Assembly: GCA_964449895.1 (NCBI GenBank)
Contig: CAYVBY010000005.1
Coordinates: 62,001-126,000 of the forward strand
Source: Intestinibacter sp964449895
Lineage (GTDB): Bacteria > Bacillota > Clostridia > Peptostreptococcales > Peptostreptococcaceae
Direction: 5' to 3'
Length of the DNA stretch: 64,000 nucleotides
The notes under the pieces are model-generated. The model saw only the letters and a list, made by a program, of their open reading frames with translations, was not told the DNA's origin and searched no databases. Numbering within the stretch: the first letter of the stretch is position 1; every line of letters begins with the position of its first letter. Below, one piece after another: positions 1 to 8,375 of this stretch. The translations under genes were made by a program, and so were the position numbers.

Positions 1-361
1 GACTTGGAATAGATGGAATTATTGTAGATAATCCCATTGATCCACCTACTAAATTACCTGTTTCATAAGCTATATTACCTACAAATATTGCAACTATTAC
101 AATTATTACGGCTATAGTTTTTAATAAAGGATTTGTAATTTTTTCTCTAATGTTTTCACCTAAACCTTTTTGAGTAACAATACCTAATCTAGCAGCCATT
201 TCTTGGAATATAATTGTTGCTATTGTTGAGAATAGCATAGCCCATAAAAGAGTATATCCGCTATTTGCACCTGAAAGTGTACATGTAGTTACGGTACCAG
301 GCCCGATAAATCCAGCTGCTATAAGGGCACCTGGACCTATGTTTTTAAGTTTTTCTAACAT
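1..361 (-). CDS. NRAMP-family-like transporter, partial (3' end outside window)
   Basis: The first 120 codons of an integral membrane protein read leftward off the window edge. The ATG at 361-359 is preceded by a GGGGGA ribosome binding site. The N-terminus has the NRAMP-type helix start GPGALIAAGFIGPGTVTT, and further hydrophobic helices lie around residues 36-55 and 84-104. Canonical NRAMP metal transporters have Asp-Pro-Gly-Asn in helix 1; here the matching site reads GPGT, so the metal-binding Asp and Asn are missing. It is the last gene of the 5-oxoprolinase operon, 56 nt after pxpA, as Bacillus ycsG lies beside ycsF. The family is clear but the substrate is not: a divalent metal, or an organic substrate of the operon. 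Confidence 0.85.
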   Translation of the reverse strand, partial: MLEKLKNIGPGALIAAGFIGPGTVTTCTLSGANSGYTLLWAMLFSTIATIIFQEMAARLGIVTQKGLGENIREKITNPLLKTIAVIIVIVAIFVGNIAYETGNLVGGSMGLSTIIPSIPS

Positions 362-417
362 AATATAAATCCCCCTTTTTTTAAATTATCCTAAATTTAA
401 TATTTGTTAATTTTATC

Positions 418-1185
418 TTAAACTATCTCTTTAAGAGGTAGTATTTCGATACCTTCATTTAAAAGTTTTTCTTTTATTTTTTTTACAAATTCGAGAGCTT
501 TTATTCCATCTCCATGGACACATATTGAATCAGCGTAAATATCTATTTCTTTTCCAGAGTAGGAAGTGACTTTATTTTCTTTAATCATTTTTATGACTCT
601 GTCTATAGCGATATTTTCATCTGTTATAACTGCGCCTTCTTTACTTCTAGCTCTTAAGGAACCATCATCTTCATAGGCTCTATCTGCAAATACTTCTCTA
701 GCAACTCTAAGGCCCATATCTTTAGCTGCATTTATCATTTGACTTCCAGAAAGTCCTAGAATTATTATATTTTTGTCAAATTCATAAACAGCTTCACATA
801 TAGCTCTAGCTAAATCGTAATTTTTACCTGCCATATTGTAAAGAGCACCATGTGGCTTAACATGTTGTATTTCAACACCTTCACTTTTACAAAAAGCATA
901 TAAAGCACCTAATTGATATTTTGTATATGCTTTTGCTTCTTCAAGAGATATATCCATGTTTCTTCTACCAAATCCCATTAAATCTAGAAAACCTGGATGA
1001 GCTCCTACAGAGATATTACTTTGTTTTGCTAGTTTAATAGTTTTTTGCATAACTACAGGATCTGAAGCATGAAATCCACATGCTACATTTGCAGAAGAAA
1101 TAAGTGGAATTATTTCTTCATCTAGACCTAACTTATATCTACCGAAGCTTTCTCCTAAATCACAATTTAAATCTACCTTAAACAT
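418..1185 (-). CDS. pxpA: 5-oxoprolinase subunit A (LamB/YcsF family)
   Basis: 255 residues, PxpA of the prokaryotic ATP-dependent 5-oxoprolinase, which with PxpB and PxpC opens 5-oxoproline to glutamate in the cytoplasm. Family signatures are DLNCDLGE near residues 5-12, NVACGFHASDP, SVGAHPGF, VKPHGALYN and DRAYEDDGSL; the His and Asp residues are typical of this TIM-barrel-like family. I chose the ATG at 1185 because AGAGGTG sits just upstream and the protein then begins MFKVDLNCD, as in relatives. An ATG at 1203 overlaps the upstream stop codon but has no ribosome site. It is cotranscribed leftward after the ycsI-like gene. Confidence 0.93.
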   Translation of the reverse strand: MFKVDLNCDLGESFGRYKLGLDEEIIPLISSANVACGFHASDPVVMQKTIKLAKQSNISVGAHPGFLDLMGFGRRNMDISLEEAKAYTKYQLGALYAFCKSEGVEIQHVKPHGALYNMAGKNYDLARAICEAVYEFDKNIIILGLSGSQMINAAKDMGLRVAREVFADRAYEDDGSLRARSKEGAVITDENIAIDRVIKMIKENKVTSYSGKEIDIYADSICVHGDGIKALEFVKKIKEKLLNEGIEILPLKEIV

Positions 1186-1202
1186 ATTTACACCTCTAGC
1201 CA

Positions 1203-1988
1203 TTAGTATTTTAGTTCTACATTTTTAACATCTGTAATAAGCATATGACCTGGTGAGTGAGTTATAACTATATCAGGTTTTACATTCATTATTACAGATT
1301 GAGGTGTAACTCCGCATGGCCAAAATACTGGAACTTCACCTTCATTTATAGTTACAGAATCACCAAATTCTGGATTATTTATATCTTTTATACCTATTAC
1401 TGAAGGATCACCTATATGTATTGGTGTTCCATGGACTTTAGGCATAGTTTCTGTTACAGTGACTGCTTTTACTACTTGATCTGGTTTTATAGGTCTCATA
1501 CTTACGACCATTTTACCATTAAAAATACCAGCACTCTCACATTCTATATTTGTCATATACATAGGAACATTACAATCTTCTGTTATATGTCTTATTTCTA
1601 TACCTGCTTCTATCATTTCGGATTCAAAAGAGAAACTACATCCTATTAAGAAACTTACAAAGTCATCTTGCCAAAATTCTGAAACATCAGTATATTCTCC
1701 AACAAGTTCACCTTTTTTGTATATTCTGTATTTTGGAATATCTTTAGCTATATCACAGTCTTTAGCTATTTTTTTTAGTGTTCTACTTCCAACATCACTT
1801 ACTTCTAATATTGGGCAAGGTTTTGGATTTCTTTGAGCAAATAATAAGAAATCATAGGCTAAGTCTTTTGGTAGTACAACTAAGTTAGCTTGTGCATATC
1901 CTGCACACATTCCTGAAGTTGGCTTTACAATTTCTCCATTTCTTATAAGTTTTCTAACTTCACTTGGTGATGCATTAACTAAATCCAT
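1203..1988 (-). CDS. DUF1445/YcsI-family putative hydro-lyase (D-glutamate cyclase-like)
   Basis: 261 residues of the DUF1445 (YcsI) family. Recognisable motifs are the N-terminal VRKLIRNGEIVKPTSG and GYAQANLVVLP, the central FLIGCSFSFE with Cys, and the C-terminal VFWPCGVTPQSVI and ITHSPGHMLITD. The eukaryotic D-glutamate cyclase DGLUCY contains this domain, so conversion between D-glutamate and 5-oxo-D-proline is a reasonable hypothesis that would feed the operon's oxoprolinase; it is not proven here. The ATG at 1988 follows AAAAGGGGG, whereas the longer reading frame starting at 2051 would overlap accC. The gap to accC is 16 nt. Confidence 0.85.
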   Translation of the reverse strand: MDLVNASPSEVRKLIRNGEIVKPTSGMCAGYAQANLVVLPKDLAYDFLLFAQRNPKPCPILEVSDVGSRTLKKIAKDCDIAKDIPKYRIYKKGELVGEYTDVSEFWQDDFVSFLIGCSFSFESEMIEAGIEIRHITEDCNVPMYMTNIECESAGIFNGKMVVSMRPIKPDQVVKAVTVTETMPKVHGTPIHIGDPSVIGIKDINNPEFGDSVTINEGEVPVFWPCGVTPQSVIMNVKPDIVITHSPGHMLITDVKNVELKY

Positions 1989-2004
1989 TATAAATTTCCC
2001 CCTT

Positions 2005-3348
2005 TTAAGATGATAATAAATCTTCCATAAATCCTGTTGTAGCTTCACCATTTATATATACAGGATTGTCCATTATTGAATATTGGAAGTTGGCATTTGT
2101 TTCAACACCATTTATTACAAGCTCATCTAGAGCTGTTTTCATCTTTTGTATTGCTTCAGCTCTATCATTTCCATGAACTATTATTTTTGCTATCATAGAA
2201 TCATAAGTAGCTGGTAGTTCATATCCAGAGTAAAGAGCAGTATCTACTCTTACACCAAATCCACCTGGAAAATGAAGGGCATTTATTTTACCTGGAGCAG
2301 GCATGAAGTTTTTAAGTGTATTTTCAGCATTTATTCTACATTCAATGGCATGTCCTTTTATCTTTATATCATCTTGTGTGTAAGATAATTTTTCTCCAGA
2401 TGCTATTAAAATTTGTTGTTTTACTAAGTCTATACCAGTAACCATTTCAGTAACAGGATGTTCAACTTGTATTCTAGTATTCATTTCCATAAAATAGTAA
2501 TTTCCATCGCTATCTAATAAAAATTCTACTGTACCAGCATTTTCATAATTAACGGCTTTAGCAGCTCTTACGGCTGTTTCACCTAATGTTAAGCTAAGAT
2601 TTTTATCTGTAGCAGGAGAAGGAGATTCTTCTATCATTTTTTGATGTAATCTTTGGATAGAGCAGTCTCTTTCACCAAGGTGAATTACATTTCCATATTT
2701 GTCTGCTAAAATTTGAACTTCAATATGTCTTGGATTTCTTATGTATTTTTCAATATACATTGTATTATCTGCAAATGCATTTACAGATTCACTTTGAGCT
2801 ACATTGAAGTTTTCTATAAATTCTCCTGGTCGTTCTATGATTCTCATTCCTTTTCCACCACCGCCAGAAGATGCTTTTACTATTACTGGATATCCCATTT
2901 CATCAGCTAGTTTTTTACCAATTTCTGCATCATATACTGGATCTTCAGTACCTGGGATTACAGGAACACCTGCTTTTATCATAGTATTTTTTGCATTTGA
3001 TTTATTTCCCATTAAATCTATTACTTCACTACTTGGACCTATAAATGTTATATTATTTTCTTTACATAAATCTACAAATCTACTATTTTCTGATAAAAAT
3101 CCAAATCCAGGATGTATAGCATCTGCTTTTGTAAGAAGAGCAGCAGTAATTATGCGATTCATATCTAAGTAACTTTCCTTTGATTTTGCAGGTCCGATAC
3201 AAATGCTCTCATCAGCTAATTTTGTATGGAGAGCGTTTTTATCTATTTCAGAGTAAACTGCAACTGTTTTTATGCCTAAGGTTTTACAAGCTCTAATAAT
3301 TCTTACAGCAATTTCACCTCTGTTTGCTATTAATATTTTACTAAACAT
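2005..3348 (-). CDS. accC: Biotin carboxylase subunit (AccC-like)
   Basis: 447 residues, an ATP-grasp biotin carboxylase that carboxylates biotin on its carrier using ATP and bicarbonate. Visible motifs: ILIANRGEIAVRIIRACK at the N-terminus, the glycine-rich ATP loop KASSGGGGKGMR, HIEVQILAD, GERDCSIQRLHQK, and EMNTRIQVEHPVTE with the catalytic Arg. The length is normal for the family. The ATG at 3348 follows AGGAG and gives the usual MFSKILIANRGE start. It lies directly after the biotin carrier gene inside the oxoprolinase operon, with no canonical acetyl-CoA carboxyltransferase genes alongside, so fatty acid synthesis is not its obvious role. Confidence 0.93.
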   Translation of the reverse strand: MFSKILIANRGEIAVRIIRACKTLGIKTVAVYSEIDKNALHTKLADESICIGPAKSKESYLDMNRIITAALLTKADAIHPGFGFLSENSRFVDLCKENNITFIGPSSEVIDLMGNKSNAKNTMIKAGVPVIPGTEDPVYDAEIGKKLADEMGYPVIVKASSGGGGKGMRIIERPGEFIENFNVAQSESVNAFADNTMYIEKYIRNPRHIEVQILADKYGNVIHLGERDCSIQRLHQKMIEESPSPATDKNLSLTLGETAVRAAKAVNYENAGTVEFLLDSDGNYYFMEMNTRIQVEHPVTEMVTGIDLVKQQILIASGEKLSYTQDDIKIKGHAIECRINAENTLKNFMPAPGKINALHFPGGFGVRVDTALYSGYELPATYDSMIAKIIVHGNDRAEAIQKMKTALDELVINGVETNANFQYSIMDNPVYINGEATTGFMEDLLSS

Positions 3349-3367
3349 TTTAAACTCTCCTATAGTA

Positions 3368-3787
3368 TTAGTTTTCAATTTTTATTTTGAATAAAGGTTG
3401 ACCGTATTCTATTAATTGTTCGTTTTCAACTAAAATAGCTTCAACTATACCTTCACAGTCACTTACAACTTCATTCATCATTTTCATAGCTTCTATAATT
3501 GCTACAACTTGTCCTTTAGTAACTTTATCGCCTACAGATACAAATGATTTTGCTTGTGGTGATGGAGCTTCGTAAAAAGTTCCTATAAGTTCAGCTTTTA
3601 TATATTCAAACCCATCTTCTGAATCATTTTCAATAACTTCAGGTTTTGTAGTTACAGTTTCAACTTGTTTTAAAATAGGAGCTTCTTTTTTAAGTAAAAT
3701 TTCGCTATCTCCTTCTTTGTATGAAAAAGTAGTTAAAGTTGAATCTTCTATTATTTTTATTAATTCTAAAATTTTATCGTATTCCAT
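3368..3787 (-). CDS. accB: Biotin carboxyl carrier protein
   Basis: 139 residues. The C-terminal biotinyl/lipoyl domain carries the biotinylation motif EAMKMMNEV with acceptor Lys102, and is preceded by a flexible acidic linker and a short N-terminal helix as in AccB. The ATG at 3787 is chosen because GGAGGGG precedes it by a normal distance. It is cotranscribed with accC (19 nt gap) and follows pxpC. The neighbours suggest it shuttles carboxybiotin between AccC and a partner, which could be the PxpBC pair. Confidence 0.93.
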   Translation of the reverse strand: MEYDKILELIKIIEDSTLTTFSYKEGDSEILLKKEAPILKQVETVTTKPEVIENDSEDGFEYIKAELIGTFYEAPSPQAKSFVSVGDKVTKGQVVAIIEAMKMMNEVVSDCEGIVEAILVENEQLIEYGQPLFKIKIEN

Positions 3788-3812
3788 ATTTTTCCCCTCC
3801 AATTTATTTTAA

Positions 3813-4838
3813 CTATTCAAACGGATTGTGATTTGTTTCAAGTAGTTTTTCGATTCGTCTAGATGCACTTCTAGGTTCTAAAACTTCCATACATGGTTTA
3901 TGAATATTTTTTGTAAGAGCTTTTAGAAGTAATTTTTCTTCTCTGTAAAGATTTTGAGCCTCTGTCAAAGAAATTTCTTTAAAATAGATAGTATCTCCAT
4001 CTTTTCTCTGTGCAAGTTTTGGAATATCTACACTTATTACAGTTGCAATTTTCGTATATCCTCCAGTTGTTTGCCTGTCAGACATCATGATTATAGGTTT
4101 TCCATGAGAAGGAACTTGTATTGAACCAAGTGCTATACCATCTGAGATTATATCTGCAGAAGATTTATGTTCTATAACAGGTCCATCTAATCTACATCCC
4201 ATTCTATCGTTATCTTTAGTAACTCTATATGGACTAGAGAAAAATGTTTTAATACCGTTTTCCGTAAAAGCGCTATCTTGAGGTCCTCTTATAACTCTTA
4301 AGGTTACTTCAGACTCATTTTTATGCATATAGTTTATTTTTCTAGATAAAAAATATGGCAGATAATCTTTAGGTGATTCAAATTTTATATAGTCACCAGC
4401 TTGTAGAGTTCTACCTTTATATCCTCCTATACCGCATCTTACATAAGTTGATTTACTTCCCATAACTTTTGGAACTTTAAGTCCACCGGCAAAAGCTATA
4501 TAAGCTCTACAACCACTTTTTGCATATTCAAAAGATAATACATCACCAGCTTTAATAAGTAAAGCCTGATATGTGTGAACCTTTTGACCATTTAATTTAG
4601 GTCTTAAATGTCCACCAGTTATTGCTATAATATTAGATTCTGTAAACTCTATAGTAGGACCTACAAGAGTCATTTCTATTACAGCTTCATCAACTGGATT
4701 ACCAACTAATATATTTGCAACTCTAAGAGATCTTTTGTCCATTGCTCCACATACAGAGAATCCTGATTCTTGGTACCCAACTCTACCATAATCTTGAATA
4801 GTTGTATATAGTCCACTTTTTCGAATTATGATTCCCAA
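3813..4838 (-). CDS. pxpC: 5-oxoprolinase subunit C (AHS2/KipA family, carboxyltransferase CD-type fold)
   Basis: 341 residues of the AHS2/KipA family, second half of the PxpBC heterodimer. Motifs include GLYTTIQDYGRVGYQ, MDKRSLRVANILVGNP, AITGGHLRPKLNG, IRGPQDSAF, DRMGCRLDGP, SDGIALGSIQVPSHGKPIIMMSDRQTTGGYTKIA (written here in two parts of one conserved block) and an N-terminal beta-rich domain. The start is TTG at 4838, preceded by GAGGGGG and one nucleotide after the pxpB stop, so translation is probably coupled. Urea carboxylase has homologous AHS1/AHS2 domains as its carboxyltransferase, which fits with the biotin genes downstream. Confidence 0.9.
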   Translation of the reverse strand: MGIIIRKSGLYTTIQDYGRVGYQESGFSVCGAMDKRSLRVANILVGNPVDEAVIEMTLVGPTIEFTESNIIAITGGHLRPKLNGQKVHTYQALLIKAGDVLSFEYAKSGCRAYIAFAGGLKVPKVMGSKSTYVRCGIGGYKGRTLQAGDYIKFESPKDYLPYFLSRKINYMHKNESEVTLRVIRGPQDSAFTENGIKTFFSSPYRVTKDNDRMGCRLDGPVIEHKSSADIISDGIALGSIQVPSHGKPIIMMSDRQTTGGYTKIATVISVDIPKLAQRKDGDTIYFKEISLTEAQNLYREEKLLLKALTKNIHKPCMEVLEPRSASRRIEKLLETNHNPFE

Positions 4839-4839
4839 G

Positions 4840-5559
4840 CTAAATCCCCCTCTCTAAAATGTTACAATGATATAGATTTTTATCTACTAAATTTTTTATT
4901 TCGTAAAAATCAGATTCACTAATTTCTACAAATTTTATATAATCACCAGCTTTGTATAAAATAGGTTCTTCTCTGTCTGCATTGTAAGGTTTTACTGGAG
5001 TAGTACCTATAAGTCTCCAACCTCCAGGAGATGCAAGTGGATATATTCCAGTTTGCTCACCACCTATACCTACAGAACCTGGATCAATTTTAGTTCGTGG
5101 ATTTTTAAGCCTTGGAGTAAAAAGTCTACTATCAAGACCACCTAAATAAGCGAATCCAGGTAAAAATCCTAGCATATAAATTAAATATTCTTTAGAAGTG
5201 TGTATTTGTATAACTTCTCTTGGAGTTAATTTTGCATGTTCTGCAACAAATTCTAAATCCTCTCCAAATTTACCACCATAACATACTGGTATTTCTATTA
5301 TTCTTTTTTTAGTTTCTTTTTTAGCATCTAAATTTTTACTTAATTTTTCAATTTCAGCTTTTAATTCATCATAGTAAATTTTTGATGGATCATAATAGAC
5401 TAAAAGAGATCTAAAAGTAGGAACGGTTTCTGTGACTCCTTGTATTTTAGCTGCCTTTATTAAATCGTTGAAAACTCTTATTTTATTATTTATTTCAGTA
5501 CTTATGTCGTTTCCAAATTCAATTATTAATGCTGAATCTCCTGCTATTAAATATTTCAA
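4840..5559 (-). CDS. pxpB: 5-oxoprolinase subunit B (AHS1/KipI family)
   Basis: 239 residues of the AHS1/KipI family. Motifs are IEFGNDIS near the N-terminus, VPTFRSLLVYYDP, IPVCYGGKFGEDLEFVAEH, YMLGFLPGFAYLGGLD, and the GGEQTGIYPLASPGGWRLIG block. It is the first gene of the operon, about 60 nt from the promoter at 5620-5648. I chose the TTG at 5559, which is preceded by GGGGGTGAG and gives MKYLIAGDSALIIEFG; an upstream ATG at 5607 lacks a ribosome site. Bacillus KipI is known as a KinA inhibitor, but with pxpA and pxpC present the oxoprolinase role is the better call. Confidence 0.92.
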   Translation of the reverse strand: MKYLIAGDSALIIEFGNDISTEINNKIRVFNDLIKAAKIQGVTETVPTFRSLLVYYDPSKIYYDELKAEIEKLSKNLDAKKETKKRIIEIPVCYGGKFGEDLEFVAEHAKLTPREVIQIHTSKEYLIYMLGFLPGFAYLGGLDSRLFTPRLKNPRTKIDPGSVGIGGEQTGIYPLASPGGWRLIGTTPVKPYNADREEPILYKAGDYIKFVEISESDFYEIKNLVDKNLYHCNILERGI

Positions 5560-5619
5560 ATACTCACCCCCTAATTTATTTTTATATAATTTTACAAATT
5601 TTACCATATCTACTAGATA

Positions 5620-5648
5620 ATTATAGCTAAATTTTCATAACTATGCAA
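5620..5648 (-). promoter_or_regulatory. Promoter of the oxoprolinase operon
   Basis: On the minus strand TTGCAT and TATAAT are separated by exactly 17 nt. The -10 element ends about 60 nt before the pxpB TTG start. This is close to the vegetative sigma-A consensus. Confidence 0.7.
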
Positions 5649-6314
5649 CTTTAGAGTTAAAACTTGCATTTTGTGTTGAATTGGCATTTATTTTATATAT
5701 TTTTGTTGAACAAAAAATATTTATTCATTTATATATGAATATTATAAATAATGTGGTTGTAAATAAGAATATAATTGGATTTTAGTGCAATAATATGAAT
5801 TTAAAATTAAGTAAATAGTAAAAATATGGGAGCGTGGTTATAATATATTTATATATAGTATAATAAAAAAATTATATGTATAATGAAATGAATTTGTATA
5901 ATTAAATAAATTTAAACTGATGTAAAACATAAAGAATAAATTAATGTAAATTATAAACAATAAGTAAGTGGAAAAAATGTAAAAAAATGTAGAAAATATA
6001 ATCATAAATTAAAGTGTAATTCTAGCAAAACTTATTATTAAGTTTTTTTATAAAATTAATAATATATAAAAGATTTAATAAAATAAAATTATATTTATTT
6101 TAGATCTATTTTTAGTAATTATATTTAAATAAAAAAACTTAATTATATAAAGGTAATTATTAAGAATAAAAGTTTTGTTGATGTGAATTAGAGATTTGAG
6201 TTTAAATTAATTAATTATATAAAGGTTTATATTTTTCTAAATATATTGATAAATTATAATTATATATCAAAAAATATTAATATGAAATATTTTGAAATAA
6301 ATTGGCAAAATTTG
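5649..6314. other. Divergent intergenic region
   Basis: About 670 nt of extremely AT-rich sequence between the leftward oxoprolinase operon and the rightward ABC operon. I see no open frame with a ribosome site, no riboswitch core and no strong hairpin. It probably holds upstream activating sequence only. Confidence 0.5.
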
Positions 6315-6344
6315 TTGACTTTAAAATATAAAACAATATATAAT
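6315..6344 (+). promoter_or_regulatory. Promoter of the ABC importer operon
   Basis: TTGACT at 6315-6320 and TATAAT at 6339-6344 with an 18 nt spacer. An AAGGGGG ribosome site follows and the ATG is at 6377. Confidence 0.7.
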
Positions 6345-6376
6345 TTAGATAATTTTAAATAAGGGGGCACAAAAAA

Positions 6377-7363
6377 ATGAAAAGGGTTTTATCAATTTTA
6401 CTAACAGTAGTTATGTCTTTAGGGCTTGTTGCATGTGGTAATGGTTCTTCAACAGACTCATCAAAAGACGATTCTAAATCTAGCAAATATAATGTAGGTA
6501 TTTGTCAGCTTGTTCAACATGAAGCACTAGATGCAGCTACACAAGGATTTAAAGATGCATTAAATGAGGAATTAGGAGAAGGTGTTGTTACATTTGATGA
6601 ACAAAATGCTCAAGGTGATTCTGCTACATGTTCTACAATTATCAATGGATTTGTTTCAAATAATGTAGATTTAATTATGGCTAATGCTACACCAGCACTT
6701 CAAGCAGCTCAAGCTGGAACAAATGAAATACCAATACTTGGTACATCTGTAACAGAATACGGTGTTGCATTAGGAATTGAAGATTTCAATGGATTAGTAG
6801 GAAATAATATTTCTGGAACATCTGATCTTGCTCCACTTGATCAGCAAGCAGCTATGTTAAAAGAATTATTCCCAGATAAGAAAAATGTTGGTCTTGTTTA
6901 TTGTACAGCAGAAGCAAACTCTCAATATCAAGTAGATACAGTAAAAAAAGAGCTTGAAGATTTAGGATATACTTGTAAATTATATGGATTTTCTGATTCA
7001 AATGATTTAAGTTCTGTAGTAAAAACAGCAGCAGATGAATCTGATGTAATATATGTACCAACAGATAATACAGTAGCATCAAATGCAAGTATAATAGACA
7101 ATATATGTCGTCCAGCAAAAATTCCAGTAATAGCTGGTGAAGAAGGTATCTGTGGTGGATGTGGTGTAGCAACTTTATCTATAGATTATTATGATTTAGG
7201 TGTAGCTACTGGAAAAATGGCTGCAAAAATATTAACAGGAGAATCTAAAGTTGAAGAAATGGAAATAGAATATGCTCCTGAATTTACAAAGAAATATAAT
7301 AAAGACATATGTGAAGACCTTGGAATAAAAATTCCAGATGATTATATAGCAATTGAGAAATAA
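6377..7363 (+). CDS. ABC transporter substrate-binding lipoprotein (ABC_sub_bind / TrpX-like family)
   Basis: 328 residues. The N-terminal signal peptide has the lipobox LVAC, so Cys20 is the predicted lipidated residue, followed by a Ser/Asp-rich linker. The mature part resembles periplasmic-binding-like proteins of the ABC_sub_bind family (YNVGICQLVQHEALDAATQG, IPILGTSVTEYG, NVGLVYCTAEANSQ, VYVPTDNTVASN). Members near BPD_transp_2 permeases include the tryptophan/tyrosine TrpX type, so an aromatic amino acid is one possible substrate, but this cannot be read from sequence. First gene of a three-gene importer operon, separated from its permease by an intrinsic terminator. Confidence 0.88.
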   Translation: MKRVLSILLTVVMSLGLVACGNGSSTDSSKDDSKSSKYNVGICQLVQHEALDAATQGFKDALNEELGEGVVTFDEQNAQGDSATCSTIINGFVSNNVDLIMANATPALQAAQAGTNEIPILGTSVTEYGVALGIEDFNGLVGNNISGTSDLAPLDQQAAMLKELFPDKKNVGLVYCTAEANSQYQVDTVKKELEDLGYTCKLYGFSDSNDLSSVVKTAADESDVIYVPTDNTVASNASIIDNICRPAKIPVIAGEEGICGGCGVATLSIDYYDLGVATGKMAAKILTGESKVEEMEIEYAPEFTKKYNKDICEDLGIKIPDDYIAIEK

Positions 7364-7376
7364 TTAATAGGATAAA

Positions 7377-7411
7377 AACAGCAAGGGTACTTTTGACTTG
7401 CTGTTTTTTTT
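7377..7411 (+). terminator. Intra-operon terminator after the binding-protein gene
   Basis: A perfect 9-bp stem AACAGCAAG (7377-7385) / CTTGCTGTT (7397-7405) with an 11 nt loop is followed by six T. It sits between the lipoprotein and its permease, so it likely lowers permease and ATPase expression relative to the binding protein. Confidence 0.85.
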
Positions 7412-7454
7412 ATTAAAAAATTTATAATTTGTTTAAAGATTGGTGGGTAAAAAA

Positions 7455-8375
7455 ATGAATATTATGAGTTTAACAACAGCGATGCCAGGAGCATTTGCTC
7501 AAGGGTTAATATGGGGCATTATGGCTATAGGCGTTTATATTACTTTTAGAATTTTAGATATTGCAGATTTAACAGTTGATGGAACATTATGTACTGGTGG
7601 AGCTGTATGCATTATGATGATGCAATCAGGCCATAGTGTATGGGTATCACTTTTTTGGGCATTTGTAGCAGGGTTACTTGCTGGCATGGTAACAGGTATA
7701 CTTTATACATTTATGGGTATACCAGCTATTTTAGCAGGGATTTTAACACAATTAGGACTATTTTCAGTTAATTTAAAAATAATGGGAAAAGCAAATCAAG
7801 CTATTAATGTAGATCAATTTGATTTACTTGTATCTCTACGTTATATTAAAGGTGTTCCTCTTTTAGAAAATACTTTATTTATTGTAGCACTTATAATTGT
7901 AATTTTAATAGGTATATTATATTGGTTCTTTGGAACAGAATTAGGAGCATCTATCCGTGCAACAGGATGTAATGCAGCTATGGCTCGTGCACAAGGTATA
8001 AATACTTCTTTAAATTGTGTTATTGGACTTATGTTATCAAATGCTTTAGTTGCATTTTCTGGAGCTTTACTTGCACAATATCAAGGATTTGCAGATATAA
8101 ATATGGGACGTGGAGCAATTGTAATTGGTTTAGCAGCTGTTATAATTGGGGAAGCTATATTTGGTAAAATATTTAGAAATTTTGGATTAAAATTATTATC
8201 AGTTGCATTTGGAGCTATTATTTATTACATAGTATTACAAATAGTAATATGGATGGGTATAGATACAGATTTACTTAAATTATTATCAGCAACTGTTGTT
8301 GCAATTTTCCTTGCTATACCAACTATGAAAAGTAAATATTTTTCAAAACCAGCTATAAAAGGAGGTAATATATAA
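7455..8375 (+). CDS. ABC transporter permease (BPD_transp_2 family)
   Basis: 306 residues with about eight to nine hydrophobic segments. The segment ITFRILDIADLTVDGTL near the N-terminus and the block ASIRATGCNAAMARAQGIN are typical of permeases that partner ABC_sub_bind lipoproteins. The ATG at 7455 is preceded by GGTGGG; an in-frame TTG at 7440 lacks one. It overlaps the ATPase start by one nucleotide (TAATG), indicating translational coupling. It should form the membrane channel of the importer. Confidence 0.9.
   Translation: MNIMSLTTAMPGAFAQGLIWGIMAIGVYITFRILDIADLTVDGTLCTGGAVCIMMMQSGHSVWVSLFWAFVAGLLAGMVTGILYTFMGIPAILAGILTQLGLFSVNLKIMGKANQAINVDQFDLLVSLRYIKGVPLLENTLFIVALIIVILIGILYWFFGTELGASIRATGCNAAMARAQGINTSLNCVIGLMLSNALVAFSGALLAQYQGFADINMGRGAIVIGLAAVIIGEAIFGKIFRNFGLKLLSVAFGAIIYYIVLQIVIWMGIDTDLLKLLSATVVAIFLAIPTMKSKYFSKPAIKGGNI

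Noticed and set aside
2804..3172. 122-codon plus-strand open frame opposite accC
   Set aside because: Antisense to conserved biotin carboxylase motifs; no ribosome site.
2005..3787. Fatty acid acetyl-CoA carboxylase locus
   Set aside because: No accA or accD or fab genes nearby, and the genes sit between pxpC and ycsI in one operon.
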